A stretch of 64,000 nucleotides of DNA from Methanoregula boonei 6A8 (GCF_000017625.1 NC_009712.1:310001-374000); one strand, 5' to 3'. Numbered from the stretch's first letter, positions 17,706 through 28,186 are shown. Notes: generated by a model not told the origin, from the sequence alone. A program made the numbers and translations.

Positions 17706-19667
17706 ATGTATACCGTCCTTTATGTCGATGATGAACCCGATCTGCTTGAGATAAGCAAACTTTTCCTTGAGCAGAGCGGGCAGTTTTCCGTTGACATTCT
17801 GCCTTCTGCTCCCGAGGCGCTTGCCGCAATGAAGGTAAAGACCTATGATGCCATTGTCTCGGATTACCAGATGCCCGGGATGGACGGCATCGATTTTTTA
17901 AAAAATGTCCGGGCTTTGGGGGATACTATCCCGTTTATCCTTTTTACCGGGAGGGGGCGGGAAGAGGTTGTCATCCAGGCCTTAAATGAAGGGGCCGATT
18001 TCTATCTCCAGAAAGGCGGGGATCCGACAGCGCAGTTTGCGGAACTGACCCACAAGGTTCTCCTTGCGATAGAACATCGCAGTAATGCTGAAAAAATACA
18101 GTCCTTAAACCGGCTGTACCTGGTTATTTCCGCGATTGACCGGGCAATTGTCCAGCTTCGCACAAAGAGTGAATTCTTATCGGAGGTCTGCAGGATCCTG
18201 GTGGAAACCGGAGGATTCCGCATGGCCTGGATCGGCATTCCTGATCCCGGAGAGGGGATAATCAGACCGGTAGCCTCCGCCGGGCAGGTTGAAGGTTACC
18301 TTGAGATCGTCAGGGTAGCCCTGGATGATTCAACACGCGGATGCGGGCCCACAGGGAAAGCGTACCGGGAAGGGAAAAATTGTATTTGTAACGATATTGT
18401 AAGCGATCCCTGCATGGAACCATGGCGGAAGGAAGCCCTGAAACGGGGTTACAACACCTGTGCTGCATTCCCGTTCGGCCGTGGATCCAACAACCCCGGG
18501 GTCCTGGTGCTCTATGCGTCAGAACTCGGGTTTTTCAACGACCAGATCATCTCCCTGACAAACGATCTGGTTGCCGATATCGCCTTTGCGCTCGCAACGC
18601 TGGATCACCAGAAAGAGCGGGAATCTGCGATTGCTGCCCTCAGGGAGAGTGAAGAAAAATACCGGCTTGTTGTTGAAGACAGCAGGGATGCGATCTACAT
18701 CCACCAGTCCGATCGGCTCCTCTTTGTAAACCGGCAGGCCTCCGTTCTTACCGGGTACTCCCATGAAGAACTCTTAACCATCCGGCTCTGGGACCTCGTG
18801 CACCCCGATGACCGGGAGATCCTTATCCGGAATAACCGGGACCGGTTGGCCGGCAATCCGCCACCCCATGAGTTTACCGCCCGGCTCCTGACCAAAGACG
18901 GCACGTCGCGGACCTGTGAATTTGTTGTGGACATGGTCATGTACCAGGGCTCGCCTGCAATCATGGGGATTGCACGCGATATAACTGAACGCAGGAAGAC
19001 TGAAGAGGCGCTCGCTTCGGCAAACATGAAACTCAAACTTCTTTCGGGGATTACCCGTCATGATATCAGGAACCAGCTCACTATCCTTGAAGGCCGCCTG
19101 GCATTCATGAAAAAGAAGGAGCCCGACTCTCCCTTCCTTGAACATTTTGAGAAGATGTCTGCTGCTGCCCGGCGTATTGCCTCGATCATCCAGTTCACCA
19201 AGGAATACGAGGATATCGGCATCCGTGCCCCGGCCTGGCAGGACTGCCGCACCCTTGTCGATACTGCCGCACAACAGGTCCATTCAGGGCAGGTCCCGGT
19301 AAAAAACGATCTCCCCCCCGGGACGGAGGTGTTTGCCGACCCGCTCATTGTCAGGGTGTTTTACAACTTGATGGATAATGCAGCCCGGTACGGGGGAAAG
19401 ATTACCTTTATCCGGTTCTCTCTTGAGGGATCCGGTAACGATTACCGGATCGTGTGCGAAGACGATGGCGAAGGAATACCGGCAGAAGATAAAGAAAAAA
19501 TCTTCCTGCAGGGTTTTGGCAAAAATACCGGCCTTGGCCTGTTTTTGTCTGCCGCCATTCTCCATATTACCGGGATTACGATCCGCGAGACCGGCGAGCC
19601 GGGGAAAGGGGCACGTTTTGAGATCATCGTGCCAAAAGGGGCATACCGGTTCAGCGGCGGGGAGTAG
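17706..19667 (+). CDS. Receiver-GAF-PAS histidine kinase
   Basis: A 653-residue soluble protein. Receiver 1-125 with Asp53 (AIVSDYQMPGMD) and YLQKGGDP. A GAF-type domain spans about 140-300 (GGFRMAWIGIPDPGEGIIRP; TCAAFPFGRG), a PAS domain about 305-435 (RLVVEDSRDAIYIHQSDRLL), and the kinase about 440-650 with H-box GITRHDIRNQL and HATPase DDGEGIPAEDKEKIF, GFGKNTGLGLF. It is a paralogue of the 608- and 771-residue kinases but has a GAF in place of the first PAS, so it probably senses a different signal. No DNA-binding output. Confidence 0.93.
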   Translation: MYTVLYVDDEPDLLEISKLFLEQSGQFSVDILPSAPEALAAMKVKTYDAIVSDYQMPGMDGIDFLKNVRALGDTIPFILFTGRGREEVVIQALNEGADFYLQKGGDPTAQFAELTHKVLLAIEHRSNAEKIQSLNRLYLVISAIDRAIVQLRTKSEFLSEVCRILVETGGFRMAWIGIPDPGEGIIRPVASAGQVEGYLEIVRVALDDSTRGCGPTGKAYREGKNCICNDIVSDPCMEPWRKEALKRGYNTCAAFPFGRGSNNPGVLVLYASELGFFNDQIISLTNDLVADIAFALATLDHQKERESAIAALRESEEKYRLVVEDSRDAIYIHQSDRLLFVNRQASVLTGYSHEELLTIRLWDLVHPDDREILIRNNRDRLAGNPPPHEFTARLLTKDGTSRTCEFVVDMVMYQGSPAIMGIARDITERRKTEEALASANMKLKLLSGITRHDIRNQLTILEGRLAFMKKKEPDSPFLEHFEKMSAAARRIASIIQFTKEYEDIGIRAPAWQDCRTLVDTAAQQVHSGQVPVKNDLPPGTEVFADPLIVRVFYNLMDNAARYGGKITFIRFSLEGSGNDYRIVCEDDGEGIPAEDKEKIFLQGFGKNTGLGLFLSAAILHITGITIRETGEPGKGARFEIIVPKGAYRFSGGE

Positions 19668-19791
19668 GAGCCTGAGAAGTCCCTGCCCTGCATGCGGCTT
19701 CTCCACATCAGGGCCTTTCCTTGGTAACCGCTCCCATTCCTAAAAAAAAGAGCTACAGCGTAACACCGGATTTGCCGGCCCGGTACTTTTT

Positions 19792-22107
19792 TTATGATCC
19801 TGCCCGCTGCTTCCGCCATCCCCCGGGCGGCACAAGGATCTCGAAGCGTGCGCCTTTTCCCGGCATTCCGGTCTCTCTGATTGTGATGCCGTTGAGAGAG
19901 AGGATATCCCGGACCAAAAAGAGCCCAAGGCCAGTATTCTTCCCAAAACCCCGTTCAAAGATCTTCTCCTTCTCGTCAGCAGCCACGCCATCACCGTCAT
20001 CCTCGCAGACGATCAGCAGGGCATTTTCAGACTTTTCGGCTGAAAGGGTAATACGCGTCATCTTTGTACCCCGGTACCGCAGGGCATTGTCAAAGAGGTT
20101 AAAAAACACTTTTGGGAACAGGGAATCGGCGTAGATCTCAAGGCCGGAAACCCTGGAAACCTCCAGGCTGATCCCGGAAAAGTCAAGCTCCCGGGCGGAC
20201 GACCGGGCACAGGCCAATACGTCCTGCCAGGTGGCTGTATGACTCCCGAGGCTCTCGTACTCCCTCAAAAACCCGACCTGGTACCGGATCCGCTCAACAG
20301 CTTTTTGTGCCTTTTGCAGGTACTCCCCTGTGGTTTTTGGGTTTTCCCCCTCTGCTTTTGCAAGCTCCAGGAATCCATCGAGTGCCGTGAGCTGGTTATT
20401 GATATCATGGCTGGTGACACTGGCAAGGATACTGAGTTTCCCGTTAGCCTCCCGGTATGCACCCTCTGCCTTTCTGAGCCCGGAAACATCACGCGCCTCT
20501 GCAATGAGCCGGATGATGCTCCCCTCAGCAGAAAGGATCGGCTTGAGGGAAAAATCGGTCACGATCCAGGCGCCGGAAACACTCTCGAACCCTGCTTCGT
20601 ACCGTACAAACTTCCCTCCGGCTGCATCGCGGACAGCCTGCCGGAGCTGCTGCACTCTTTTTTCATCTCCCTGCCACCACGGGGTTTCCCAGAACGGGCG
20701 GCCGACAACCTCATGGTAGGACAGGCCGACGAATTCGAGCGCAGTGCGGTTTGCATCAAGGAGGATTCCTTCCGGGGAGAGAAGGCCGGTGAACTGGAAG
20801 GTGGAGTCAAAGACGGCCCGGATCATCCGGTCGCTCTCCTTTACCTTCTCTTCTGCCTCTTTGCGCTCCGTGATATCGCGGACAATTGCATGTAAATAGT
20901 AGTGTCCCTGGAACGAAAAGCGGTTCAGGCTTACCTCGGCAAAGAATGGCGTCCCGTTGCAGCGCAGGTGAACCCATTCAAAAACCTGCGGTTTCCCGGA
21001 AATGGCAGCATCGATCATTTCGCCGGCCTTTTCTGCCGACGGTCTTTTATCCGGCTGGAACTCGGGAGAAAATTCCCGGGGCGAATGCCCGATCAACCGG
21101 TCCCGGGAGCACCCGAATATCTCCAGGGTACGCTGGTTGCACTCCAGGAATTTCCCGCGGTCCATGATGAAGATGGCAGCGTTTGCTCCCTCAAAGAGCG
21201 TCCGGAACTTTTCCTCGCTCTCGCGAACGTGCTCATTACTTTTTGCAAGTTCGTCATACTGTCCCCGGAGTTCTTCCTCGGCTGCTGCTATCTGTTCATA
21301 GGCCGCCTGTAACTCCCTCCTTTCTTTCTGCAATGCCCCGTACGCCAGGTGCAATGCTTCTTCGCTCTGTTTTCTCTCGGAATTATCGATGAATGTTTCA
21401 AGGAGGGCCGGCTTACCCGACAGCATGACAGAGGTGACGTATTTTATGATGGGCACCTGCTTTTTATCCGAGGTGATAAGGACGCGTTCGGAATTATCCA
21501 CAGGATGGCCGAGATCCGTAGCCGGGCATTTTCCTCTTTCTGCGGGGCAGACATACCGGTGACATTCTTTCCCGATGATATTTTCCCGGGAATCGTGCAT
21601 CAATTCAGCGGCAGTCGGATTGACGTCAAGGATCCGGTGAGTGTCTGCGTCTATCACGAGAATGCCGGCTTTTACCGAGGAAAATATCTGGTTGAGATAA
21701 TCCCGGTTTTCAGCAAGGGCGTTTTCTGCTTTTCTCCGGCGAATGGCCTGGCGGATTTTATGGGCGAGCTCAACAAATTGTACCTTTGGCTCGCCGCCTT
21801 TCTGGATGTAAAAATCGGCACCGTTATTGATTGCCTCAACAACGATCTCCTCCCTCCCTTTCCCGGTAAAGAGGATGAAGGGGAGGTCTTTTGTTTTCTC
21901 CCGGATTGTTTTTAAGAATGCGATCCCGTCCATGCCCGGCATCTGGTAATCCGATACGATCACATCAAACAAGAGTACATCCGGAGATTTTACGGCCTCC
22001 CCGACGGATGTCATGGTCGTGACATCAAATTCTCCTGACCTCTCCAGGAAGAGCTTTGCTATCTCAAGGAGTCCGGGTTCATCGTCAACATAGAGGATTC
22101 GGTACAT
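19792..22107 (-). CDS. Receiver-PAS-PAS-PAS histidine kinase
   Basis: A 771-residue protein when started at ATG 22107 (MYRILYVDDEPGLLEIAKLF), which has AGAGG upstream; the frame runs further to 22314 but without receiver-like sequence. Receiver with Asp53 (VSDYQMPGMD). The first PAS carries a cysteine cluster (ECHRYVCPAERGKCP), as in PAS domains that may hold a metal or sense redox state. A coiled coil (QAAYEQIAAAEEELRGQYDE) and two further PAS domains lead to the kinase core (SVTSHDINNQLTALDGFLEL) and HATPase (GFGKNTGLGLF). The H-box sequence differs slightly from its paralogues. Confidence 0.92.
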   Translation of the reverse strand: MYRILYVDDEPGLLEIAKLFLERSGEFDVTTMTSVGEAVKSPDVLLFDVIVSDYQMPGMDGIAFLKTIREKTKDLPFILFTGKGREEIVVEAINNGADFYIQKGGEPKVQFVELAHKIRQAIRRRKAENALAENRDYLNQIFSSVKAGILVIDADTHRILDVNPTAAELMHDSRENIIGKECHRYVCPAERGKCPATDLGHPVDNSERVLITSDKKQVPIIKYVTSVMLSGKPALLETFIDNSERKQSEEALHLAYGALQKERRELQAAYEQIAAAEEELRGQYDELAKSNEHVRESEEKFRTLFEGANAAIFIMDRGKFLECNQRTLEIFGCSRDRLIGHSPREFSPEFQPDKRPSAEKAGEMIDAAISGKPQVFEWVHLRCNGTPFFAEVSLNRFSFQGHYYLHAIVRDITERKEAEEKVKESDRMIRAVFDSTFQFTGLLSPEGILLDANRTALEFVGLSYHEVVGRPFWETPWWQGDEKRVQQLRQAVRDAAGGKFVRYEAGFESVSGAWIVTDFSLKPILSAEGSIIRLIAEARDVSGLRKAEGAYREANGKLSILASVTSHDINNQLTALDGFLELAKAEGENPKTTGEYLQKAQKAVERIRYQVGFLREYESLGSHTATWQDVLACARSSARELDFSGISLEVSRVSGLEIYADSLFPKVFFNLFDNALRYRGTKMTRITLSAEKSENALLIVCEDDGDGVAADEKEKIFERGFGKNTGLGLFLVRDILSLNGITIRETGMPGKGARFEILVPPGGWRKQRAGS

Positions 22108-22387
22108 CAGGCCTCTTTGGTAAAAATCTATAGTATTTTTCGCGAACTCTATTGATATACCTTTATATCCCGTGCAGCTCCCCCTGCCTGCGGAGAAAAA
22201 ACTGCCGGTAAAAAGGAGGCCTGTCCCCGCAAAAAAAGTCCGTATGCTGCTGCCAGGCCCAAAAAATGATTTACGATTTAAGCCCGACGGGATCGTTCGG
22301 GCATTCTGCCACAAGAAAAATACCCCATCCCCCGGTAAGGGCGAGGCAAAAGGATAGGGTTTTTAAAAAATAGGAACGTTTCTGTTT

Positions 22388-22801
22388 TTAGCGTTTCCAG
22401 ACGTCCACGCTTGACATGTTCTTCCCGTGATACGTGATCTCGCTTGCGGTAAAGACGAGCACCACGAAATCGGGATTCTCGGGGGTTTTGAAGAACTGTT
22501 CGAACATGGGGTTCCAGTACTTCTTTTTTGTGGCAACATCTTCGTGAATTTCGCCTTTTGCCTTGATCTCCACGTAGGGATCGGAGAATTCCTTTCCCGA
22601 CCAGATAGCAAGGGCCGTGTCATGGCTTTTTTTGAGCTGCCCGACTTTCTTTGAGGACTTCATGGTTGCCCCGACAAACGTCATGTCGGGAAAACCGGCA
22701 AGCACCATGAACCGGACTACCGGGTGTTTGCCGTCCAGCGTTGCAACAGCGGTGGGATGAGGGCCGCTAATCACTTCCAGGATCTGCTCTTTGAGTGGCA
22801 T
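22388..22801 (-). CDS. Pyridoxamine-phosphate-oxidase-like flavin protein
   Basis: A 137-residue protein of the PPOX/general-stress-26-like split-barrel type. Signs are HPTAVATLDGKHPVVRFM at the start, MKSSKKVGQLKKSH in the middle and DPYVEIKAKGEIHED. Family members bind FMN or F420 and carry out redox reactions; the substrate here is unknown. I chose ATG 22801 over the TTG three codons upstream. Stand-alone gene. Confidence 0.82.
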   Translation of the reverse strand: MPLKEQILEVISGPHPTAVATLDGKHPVVRFMVLAGFPDMTFVGATMKSSKKVGQLKKSHDTALAIWSGKEFSDPYVEIKAKGEIHEDVATKKKYWNPMFEQFFKTPENPDFVVLVFTASEITYHGKNMSSVDVWKR

Positions 22802-23232
22802 GCTGGTCAATCACCCTCCCGATCCCATAAAGATACGGATTGAGGAAGCGGGGATATGGCCGATCGGATACCTGCGGGAACGGTGGCCACCGGGACCGGA
22901 TCCCGGTGAATCCGTGATGAGGATCGGTTTTTGGATTATTTTTTTTAAATTCCTGTCCGCCACCACCCCGTTCTCTCATCCTGCCGTTCTCTCCTGTAAC
23001 ACTTCCTGCACCGCATCCCTCCCGCCCCGTTTCCGGAAAGAATGGATAAAAAAAGGAAAATGAGAAGCAGATTTTGTAAACAACAGGCAGGTCTCTATAC
23101 TCACAAGCCATGTATTCCCTTTGTCTGGTATGAAATAACACGCAAAACCGGCTGTCAGGATGGTTATTTCCTAAAAAAGCCTTTAAAAAATCCTCATATC
23201 AGCATTTGAGTTATGAAAGGAGTTGAATACTT
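22802..23232. other. Intergenic stretch, nothing clear
   Basis: About 430 bases with no frame that combines a ribosome-binding site and protein-like composition, and no strong repeats. The promoter of the small gene at 23233 probably lies near its right end. Confidence 0.5.
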
Positions 23233-23472
23233 ATGCCGAATACTACGACACACGATACAAAGATGACCGATACAAAACTGCAGGAAACCGCATCCAAAAA
23301 ATCCGGGCCGGGTATGAGTGCGCACCCGTCTGCGGTGGCACCAAAAGTGATCTCCTCCCCGGCAAAACACGTAAAATCGTCAGTACGTCCGTCACACAAG
23401 GGCGAGTATAAGAAGGACCATCCAAAGGCAGGGGCCGGTATGACCACCCCGCCGGAACATGTCCCAAAATAA
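23233..23472 (+). CDS. Small Lys/Pro/Ser-rich protein
   Basis: A 79-codon frame with AAAGGAG about ten bases before the ATG. The product is hydrophilic and low in complexity (KSGPGMSAHPSAVAPKVISS; HKGEYKKDHPKAGAGMTTPP) and probably disordered. I recognise no family; a nucleic-acid- or wall-associated role is conceivable but not shown. A competing frame from 23223 is a shadow. Confidence 0.45.
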   Translation: MPNTTTHDTKMTDTKLQETASKKSGPGMSAHPSAVAPKVISSPAKHVKSSVRPSHKGEYKKDHPKAGAGMTTPPEHVPK

Positions 23473-23808
23473 CCTGTTTCTCCCTGTCCATCATACATCC
23501 ACCCCATAATTTTTTCGTGCAGGACTCACAACGCAGGCGGTCCTGTGGATCTTTACCGGGATTTGCGGGGGCTGTTCGGGAGCCCGGTGTATCTTTCCCG
23601 AATCCCTGTGGATCTCCCTTCTTCTCAGGGAAATCCCCGTTTTTTTTGAGGAATCTAACCCGATGACGGAGTTTATCCTCAGGCAGGGTCGATGATACGT
23701 TTTTTGGTACTCCGGGGCGTGAACCGGGCGGGGAAACTGAGCGGGACATTTTTTACATGGGGCGCGAAAAACAGGAACAACCCATGGCCGGGTAAACGGT
23801 GATGTACC
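23473..23808. other. Intergenic stretch, nothing clear
   Basis: About 335 bases. A long minus-strand frame crosses it (to 23749) but has no start signal and runs over the 23233 gene, so I regard it as a shadow. Confidence 0.45.
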
Positions 23809-24114
23809 ATGTCCAGTACCCTTGAAGGCTTAATCGAACGGCTCTCGGATGACAATGAGGGGATGCGGTGGAATGCAGCAGAAGCACTGGGACGGCTGGG
23901 AGATCCCCGTGCCGTGGATCCGCTGATCGATACCTTGTGGGATGACGATGCACGGGTCCGGCAAAAAGCTGCGTATGCACTGGGCCTGCTCGGGGATCCC
24001 CGGGCCCTTGGTCCCTTGCAGAAACTCTACCGGATCGAGCGGGAGGATGCCCGGGACATCATCCAGGAAGCAATGGAGATGATCAAACGGGTTATGGCCC
24101 GTGATCTGCAATGA
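23809..24114 (+). CDS. HEAT-repeat (PBS-lyase type) protein
   Basis: A 101-residue protein with three short helical repeats: NEGMRWNAAEALGRLGDPRA, DARVRQKAAYALGLLGDPRA and a less regular last unit. These are PBS-lyase/HEAT-like repeats, which bind proteins. The pattern R-x-x-A-A-x-A-L-G-x-L-G-D-P-R-A is diagnostic. The gene is convergent with the metallophosphoesterase. Confidence 0.88.
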   Translation: MSSTLEGLIERLSDDNEGMRWNAAEALGRLGDPRAVDPLIDTLWDDDARVRQKAAYALGLLGDPRALGPLQKLYRIEREDARDIIQEAMEMIKRVMARDLQ

Positions 24115-24142
24115 AAACGTGTGCCCCTCCCCCGGCACCCCC

Positions 24143-25528
24143 TCATGGTGCAAAGGTATGCAGCCGTTCGTGGGGAGCATGGAAAAGGCAGTTTATTTTT
24201 CCGGGCCCTTTCCATTCCAGCAGGTACAGCCCGGTCCGGTTGATGTACACAAAGGTATCGACCGGCCGGGTGTCGCCCGTGTCTGCCCAGCACCCGGTAT
24301 TGACAAAGAGTTTTTCCGGCGACCGTTCCTGTGCGGGATTGCCCGGGGGTGCAAAGGTCTTTTTTGCGTACCCGGCCCGGTGGGTATGCCCGAATACGAT
24401 CACTTCGGCCCTGATGGTGTCGCGTTCGTCCACAAACCCGTCATCGAGAACGTCTTCAACGGTTTTGTCCCGGGATGCAAAAAGGCCGTACACTTTCCGC
24501 TGTGCACAGCCGATGAGCCGGGGTACAACGATAATAAGGGCAAAGAGGGTAAGGATTACCGCATAGGCCGGGAGGAGGAAGGATGCCGGTGCGGGAAGGA
24601 TGCCCGGCCCTGCGGCAAAGGCCGCACCATAGATGACGAGCGCTACAAACGGACCAAGGAACAATCCCCCGATGAGGGCCCGTTCCCACACTTTGGGTTT
24701 TCTCTCCCCGAGCACCGCTTGTGCCGCGGGAAATTTCAAGAGGAGCGGGACGGCGACTGCAAGGGAGAGCACGAGCACAAAGGCATTTTTTACCACGGCA
24801 TCGTACGGGACCGTCCAGGTCACCAGGACAAGCGAGAGGACCCACAGGCAGAACACCAGGATATCTGCGGGGATCCGGAAGATTTTACTTACGGACATGT
24901 TGGCCAGGTCCATGAGAGTGTCGATGGGATCAAAGGGCTCCTTTAGGATCTCGCTGATGACATAGGTGACCTGCTCGCCGTCGAACTGGTGGCCGTGGAG
25001 GAAGGTGTAATGCGTCCGGTTTACCGGGACGCCCCGGTTTACTTTTGCTGCGGTTTTTTCCGAGGGCGGGTAATGGCGGGGGTAGATCGAAAAATCGTAT
25101 CCGTCTTTCCAGGGAAAACTCCGTTTGTCCGGGGAAGCATCGTCTTTTACCATCTCCCAGAGATCGGCGTCGTGGTTCCCGGTGACATAGACCTTGTCGC
25201 AGGGCAGGGCATGGAGAAGGGACAGGGGCCTGACTGATTCAAGGATAACGTTTTTCCGGTCCTGGTCTTTTGGATCCCAGAGGTCGATGATGTCCCCGAG
25301 CAGGACCAGTTTTGTCAGCGGGTCAAATGCGATGTCCAGCGTTGCGGGGCGGGCATCCTCCTTTTCATCGCACGGGACTGCAGGAATTTTTTGGGGGAAC
25401 GTGGTGATCCAGGCAAGGAAATCACAGAATTTGTCGTGATGGGATCCGATGTTTCCCCCGAGATGGACATCCGAGACGACAATGATGCTCTCTTTACTAT
25501 CCGCGGCTGGCGGGGAATGGCCGGGCAT
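24143..25528 (-). CDS. Membrane-associated metallophosphoesterase
   Basis: A 461-residue calcineurin-like phosphoesterase. Metal-binding motifs appear in order: VVSDVHLGG (about 17-25), LGDIIDLWD, VTGNHDADLW, HGHQFD, and far downstream FGHTHRAGY (about 375-385). Between the last two lie four to five hydrophobic helices (LVFCLWVLSLVLVTWTVPYD; PASFLLPAYAVILTLFALII), so membrane helices are inserted into the catalytic domain. Substrate unknown; phosphodiester or lipid phosphate are options. The layout appears complete. Confidence 0.85.
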   Translation of the reverse strand: MPGHSPPAADSKESIIVVSDVHLGGNIGSHHDKFCDFLAWITTFPQKIPAVPCDEKEDARPATLDIAFDPLTKLVLLGDIIDLWDPKDQDRKNVILESVRPLSLLHALPCDKVYVTGNHDADLWEMVKDDASPDKRSFPWKDGYDFSIYPRHYPPSEKTAAKVNRGVPVNRTHYTFLHGHQFDGEQVTYVISEILKEPFDPIDTLMDLANMSVSKIFRIPADILVFCLWVLSLVLVTWTVPYDAVVKNAFVLVLSLAVAVPLLLKFPAAQAVLGERKPKVWERALIGGLFLGPFVALVIYGAAFAAGPGILPAPASFLLPAYAVILTLFALIIVVPRLIGCAQRKVYGLFASRDKTVEDVLDDGFVDERDTIRAEVIVFGHTHRAGYAKKTFAPPGNPAQERSPEKLFVNTGCWADTGDTRPVDTFVYINRTGLYLLEWKGPGKINCLFHAPHERLHTFAP

Positions 25529-25603
25529 ATGCGATCAATAAGGGTGGTTGCGGAGCGGGGAGATAAGAGTTGTGGGGAGACAAAAGAAAAGGGAACGGTG
25601 CCC

Positions 25604-26407
25604 TTATCTTCCTGCCTGGACCTTCATGTCTTCCAGCGTTACGGCCGGGTGGCGGTACCGTCCCCGTCCTTTTGTGCCCCGCATGCTGTGGAGATCGATC
25701 GCCTCGACCGGGCAGAAATGGAGACAGGCACAGCAGAACTCGCAATGGTGCTGCCAGGCCGGCCTGCCCTGTTCCATTCTGATATTTCCCACCGGGCAGA
25801 CTTTTGCACAGGTACCGCAGGAGGTGCAGGCGCAAGAGACAGAAAAGTCCTTGTCCCCGGCATGGACCGACCCGGAAAAAAACCGGTAGGTGGCAGCGTG
25901 CATGAGCCACGCAAACGGCGAGAATCCGGGCGGGACCTGTTCGCCTTTTTTTATCCGGCCGGCCGCCTCTTTTAGCTGTGCATCTGCACCGGCAAGGATC
26001 CCGTCTTTCTTTTTCCCCTGCGGGGGCCGGCTTACCGGCGGGAAATTGCCGGGCATCCGTACGGAAAATGCGGCAGAAAGTCCGCGGCCGTTTTGTTGTT
26101 TTACGCTCTGGTCGAGCTGCCGCAATGCAGCGGTCCCTCCTGACCCGCCCAGGGTTACGATGCCAAAGACGTACCGGGTGCCTGCGAGGCTGAGCCGTTG
26201 TGCAAATTCCCAAACGATCACGGGAAGGCCAGCGTCATACACCGGGCAGACAATCCCGACACGTACTGCCGGCGGGACAATGTCCTCAGTGGTATCCTTA
26301 AACGATACAATGGGAACAAGTTCGCAGTCCCCAAGGTCTGCTGCGATCTTTTTTGCCGCGGCAAGCGAGTTTCCGGTGCCGGTGAAATAGTAGATAACCG
26401 TCTTCAT
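25604..26407 (-). CDS. EFR1-type flavodoxin plus 2x[4Fe-4S] ferredoxin protein
   Basis: A 267-residue redox protein. Residues 1-150 are flavodoxin-like, starting MKTVIYYFTGTGNSLAAAKK (FMN phosphate loop TGTGNS). Residues about 190-240 have two Cys clusters, SCACTSCGTCAKVCPVG and HCEFCCACLHFCPV, fitting two 4Fe-4S clusters. An electron-transfer role is likely; partners are unknown. ATG 26407 lies five bases after the DUF1700 gene stop, so they form an operon with padR. Confidence 0.9.
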   Translation of the reverse strand: MKTVIYYFTGTGNSLAAAKKIAADLGDCELVPIVSFKDTTEDIVPPAVRVGIVCPVYDAGLPVIVWEFAQRLSLAGTRYVFGIVTLGGSGGTAALRQLDQSVKQQNGRGLSAAFSVRMPGNFPPVSRPPQGKKKDGILAGADAQLKEAAGRIKKGEQVPPGFSPFAWLMHAATYRFFSGSVHAGDKDFSVSCACTSCGTCAKVCPVGNIRMEQGRPAWQHHCEFCCACLHFCPVEAIDLHSMRGTKGRGRYRHPAVTLEDMKVQAGR

Positions 26408-26412
26408 GGTGA

Positions 26413-27666
26413 TTACACCGCCTCTACGGTGATCGAGCCAACTCCCTGTTTGATCCGGCACGTGATCCGGGGTGCGTCCGGGCGTGACGAACTGGTGGTA
26501 TAGACATTCCCGTTTACCACAAAGCCCCGCACATTCGTGGCCCCGATGCCCCCGTGGATCTCTACACTCAGGTGAGCGTCTTTTGGCATACGCAGGGTCA
26601 GCTCCCCCACACCGTTTTTGATGGTGGCGTTGAAATCCCCGCCATGGTACCCGGTAAGGTCGATCTGTGTCTCGCCGACGCTGTTTTTGACGGTCAGGGA
26701 AGAGAGGTTGAGCTCCCCAAGGGCAAGACGGGTACGGCCGGCGTGGTTTTTTGCGTCAATCGCGACCGGGACATCCCGGCTTACCCGGATATCCCAGGTG
26801 TACGCCGGTTCGTTTGCGGGCCAGTCGTGTCCGGACCACCAGAAACAACCGTGGCGGTTCCAGATCCAGACTTTTTTTGTTGTGCCGTCCATAGAGGCGG
26901 AATACGCCAGGGGGCCCGTGCTGCTCCCGTTGCCGGCAGTCAGGTTCATCAGGACCGGGTCCCCGGCACCTTCTCCGAGGGTGAGCTGGCCGGCACTGAG
27001 GTGCACCTGGAGGTCGAGTGCCGATGCACCGTCCCTGCCAATCGCAATAGTTTGGGGGATTGCCTGCTGCGGCGAAAAGAATCCTGCATCTTTTTTTGCC
27101 GGGAGTTTATTCCTGAGGTGCCGGATGGTCAGGCGGCCGAAGAAATGTGCCAGCCATATGTCCAGGACCACGACGATGATACCGGCAATAAAGAGCCCAA
27201 GGGAGGTAAGAACCCCCGGTGCCGGGGAGAGGTGCCAGGGAAGAGTGAGCGAAAGTCCCAGCAGTTTGATGAGTGCCAAAAGGAGCAGGACTGCTCCTCC
27301 GCAGATCAGTGCAAGGCCGGCGATAAAGACCAGGCCAAAGACCACGGCAAAGAGGATAAACGGCACGAGCACGGCAACGAAGTTAAGGCCGTGAATGTGA
27401 GTCGTTGCCCGGGTTGCCCGCCAGATCGTGCCGGCGCTCTTGGTCTGCTCTGCCTTATGGATCAGGTACGCGGCCCGGATCTCTTTTGCAACATCTTCTG
27501 GCGAGCCCAGCGCCCGGCAGAGTTCCTCTTCGGTCCGGCCCCGGGATTTCCCGATGGCAAAATGCCCGGCATATTCTTCCAGGATTTCATCGAGGTCCTC
27601 ACCGGTGAGATACCCGGTAAGCCGGTCCCTGAGCGTGTCCAGGTATTCTTTTTCAGTTGTCACCAT
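26413..27666 (-). CDS. DUF1700-type membrane protein with adhesin-like C-terminus
   Basis: A 417-residue protein. Residues 1-80 form the cytosolic DUF1700 part ([40 protein letters not shown]). Hydrophobic helices span about 95-190, and the rest is a beta-rich domain resembling toast-rack or LiaF-like stress proteins ([40 protein letters not shown]). Start ATG 27666 overlaps the end of padR by 14 bp. PadR-DUF1700 pairs are a common envelope-stress arrangement, so PadR probably represses this operon. Confidence 0.85.
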   Translation of the reverse strand: MVTTEKEYLDTLRDRLTGYLTGEDLDEILEEYAGHFAIGKSRGRTEEELCRALGSPEDVAKEIRAAYLIHKAEQTKSAGTIWRATRATTHIHGLNFVAVLVPFILFAVVFGLVFIAGLALICGGAVLLLLALIKLLGLSLTLPWHLSPAPGVLTSLGLFIAGIIVVVLDIWLAHFFGRLTIRHLRNKLPAKKDAGFFSPQQAIPQTIAIGRDGASALDLQVHLSAGQLTLGEGAGDPVLMNLTAGNGSSTGPLAYSASMDGTTKKVWIWNRHGCFWWSGHDWPANEPAYTWDIRVSRDVPVAIDAKNHAGRTRLALGELNLSSLTVKNSVGETQIDLTGYHGGDFNATIKNGVGELTLRMPKDAHLSVEIHGGIGATNVRGFVVNGNVYTTSSSRPDAPRITCRIKQGVGSITVEAV

Positions 27667-27979
27667 GTGATCTCTCCTCAAGGAGCGCATTGACGGATTC
27701 AGCAAAGTGGACCCATTCATCGCGCTGTTCGTGTTCTTTTGTCCTTCCCGCGTCGGTCAGCCGGTAATATTTCCGTGGGGGGCCTTCACCGGATTCCTGC
27801 AGGTAGGTGGTTACCAGGCCTTCATCTTTCAGGCGGTGGAGCAGCGGGTAGATGGTGCCTTCTGCGATGTCGATCTTTTTTGAGATCTCGTCCACGAGCT
27901 CGTACCCGTAACAGTCTTTTTTTGCAAGCACACAGAGCACGCAGATCCCGAGCACTCCTTTTTTGAACTGGATATTCAT
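27653..27979 (-). CDS. PadR-family transcriptional regulator
   Basis: A 108-residue winged-helix repressor: [40 protein letters not shown], and [16 protein letters not shown] are typical of the PadR domain, with a C-terminal dimerisation helix. It is the first gene of the padR-DUF1700-flavodoxin operon and probably autoregulates it. The effector is unknown. Confidence 0.93.
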   Translation of the reverse strand: MNIQFKKGVLGICVLCVLAKKDCYGYELVDEISKKIDIAEGTIYPLLHRLKDEGLVTTYLQESGEGPPRKYYRLTDAGRTKEHEQRDEWVHFAESVNALLEERSHGDN

Positions 27980-28186
27980 GGCATCCCCGTTATGATTCCC
28001 CTTTGCGCCCGGTCACCGGCCGGTGTTCTCAGTTGTGTTGCACAGTATCTTGCATTGTAAGATACATGGTAGTGTTGGTATGGGAGGTATATTAAGGCAT
28101 CGGGAAAAGGGGGAGGGTGCAGATATGATTGAGTGGGGACCGGGTGATAGGCCCCGGGAGGTGATCCGAATCTTTATCGATCCCGG

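Noticed and set aside
26554-27693. 379-codon + strand frame
   Set aside because: Antisense to the DUF1700 membrane protein and rich in Pro, Gly and Asp without domain features.
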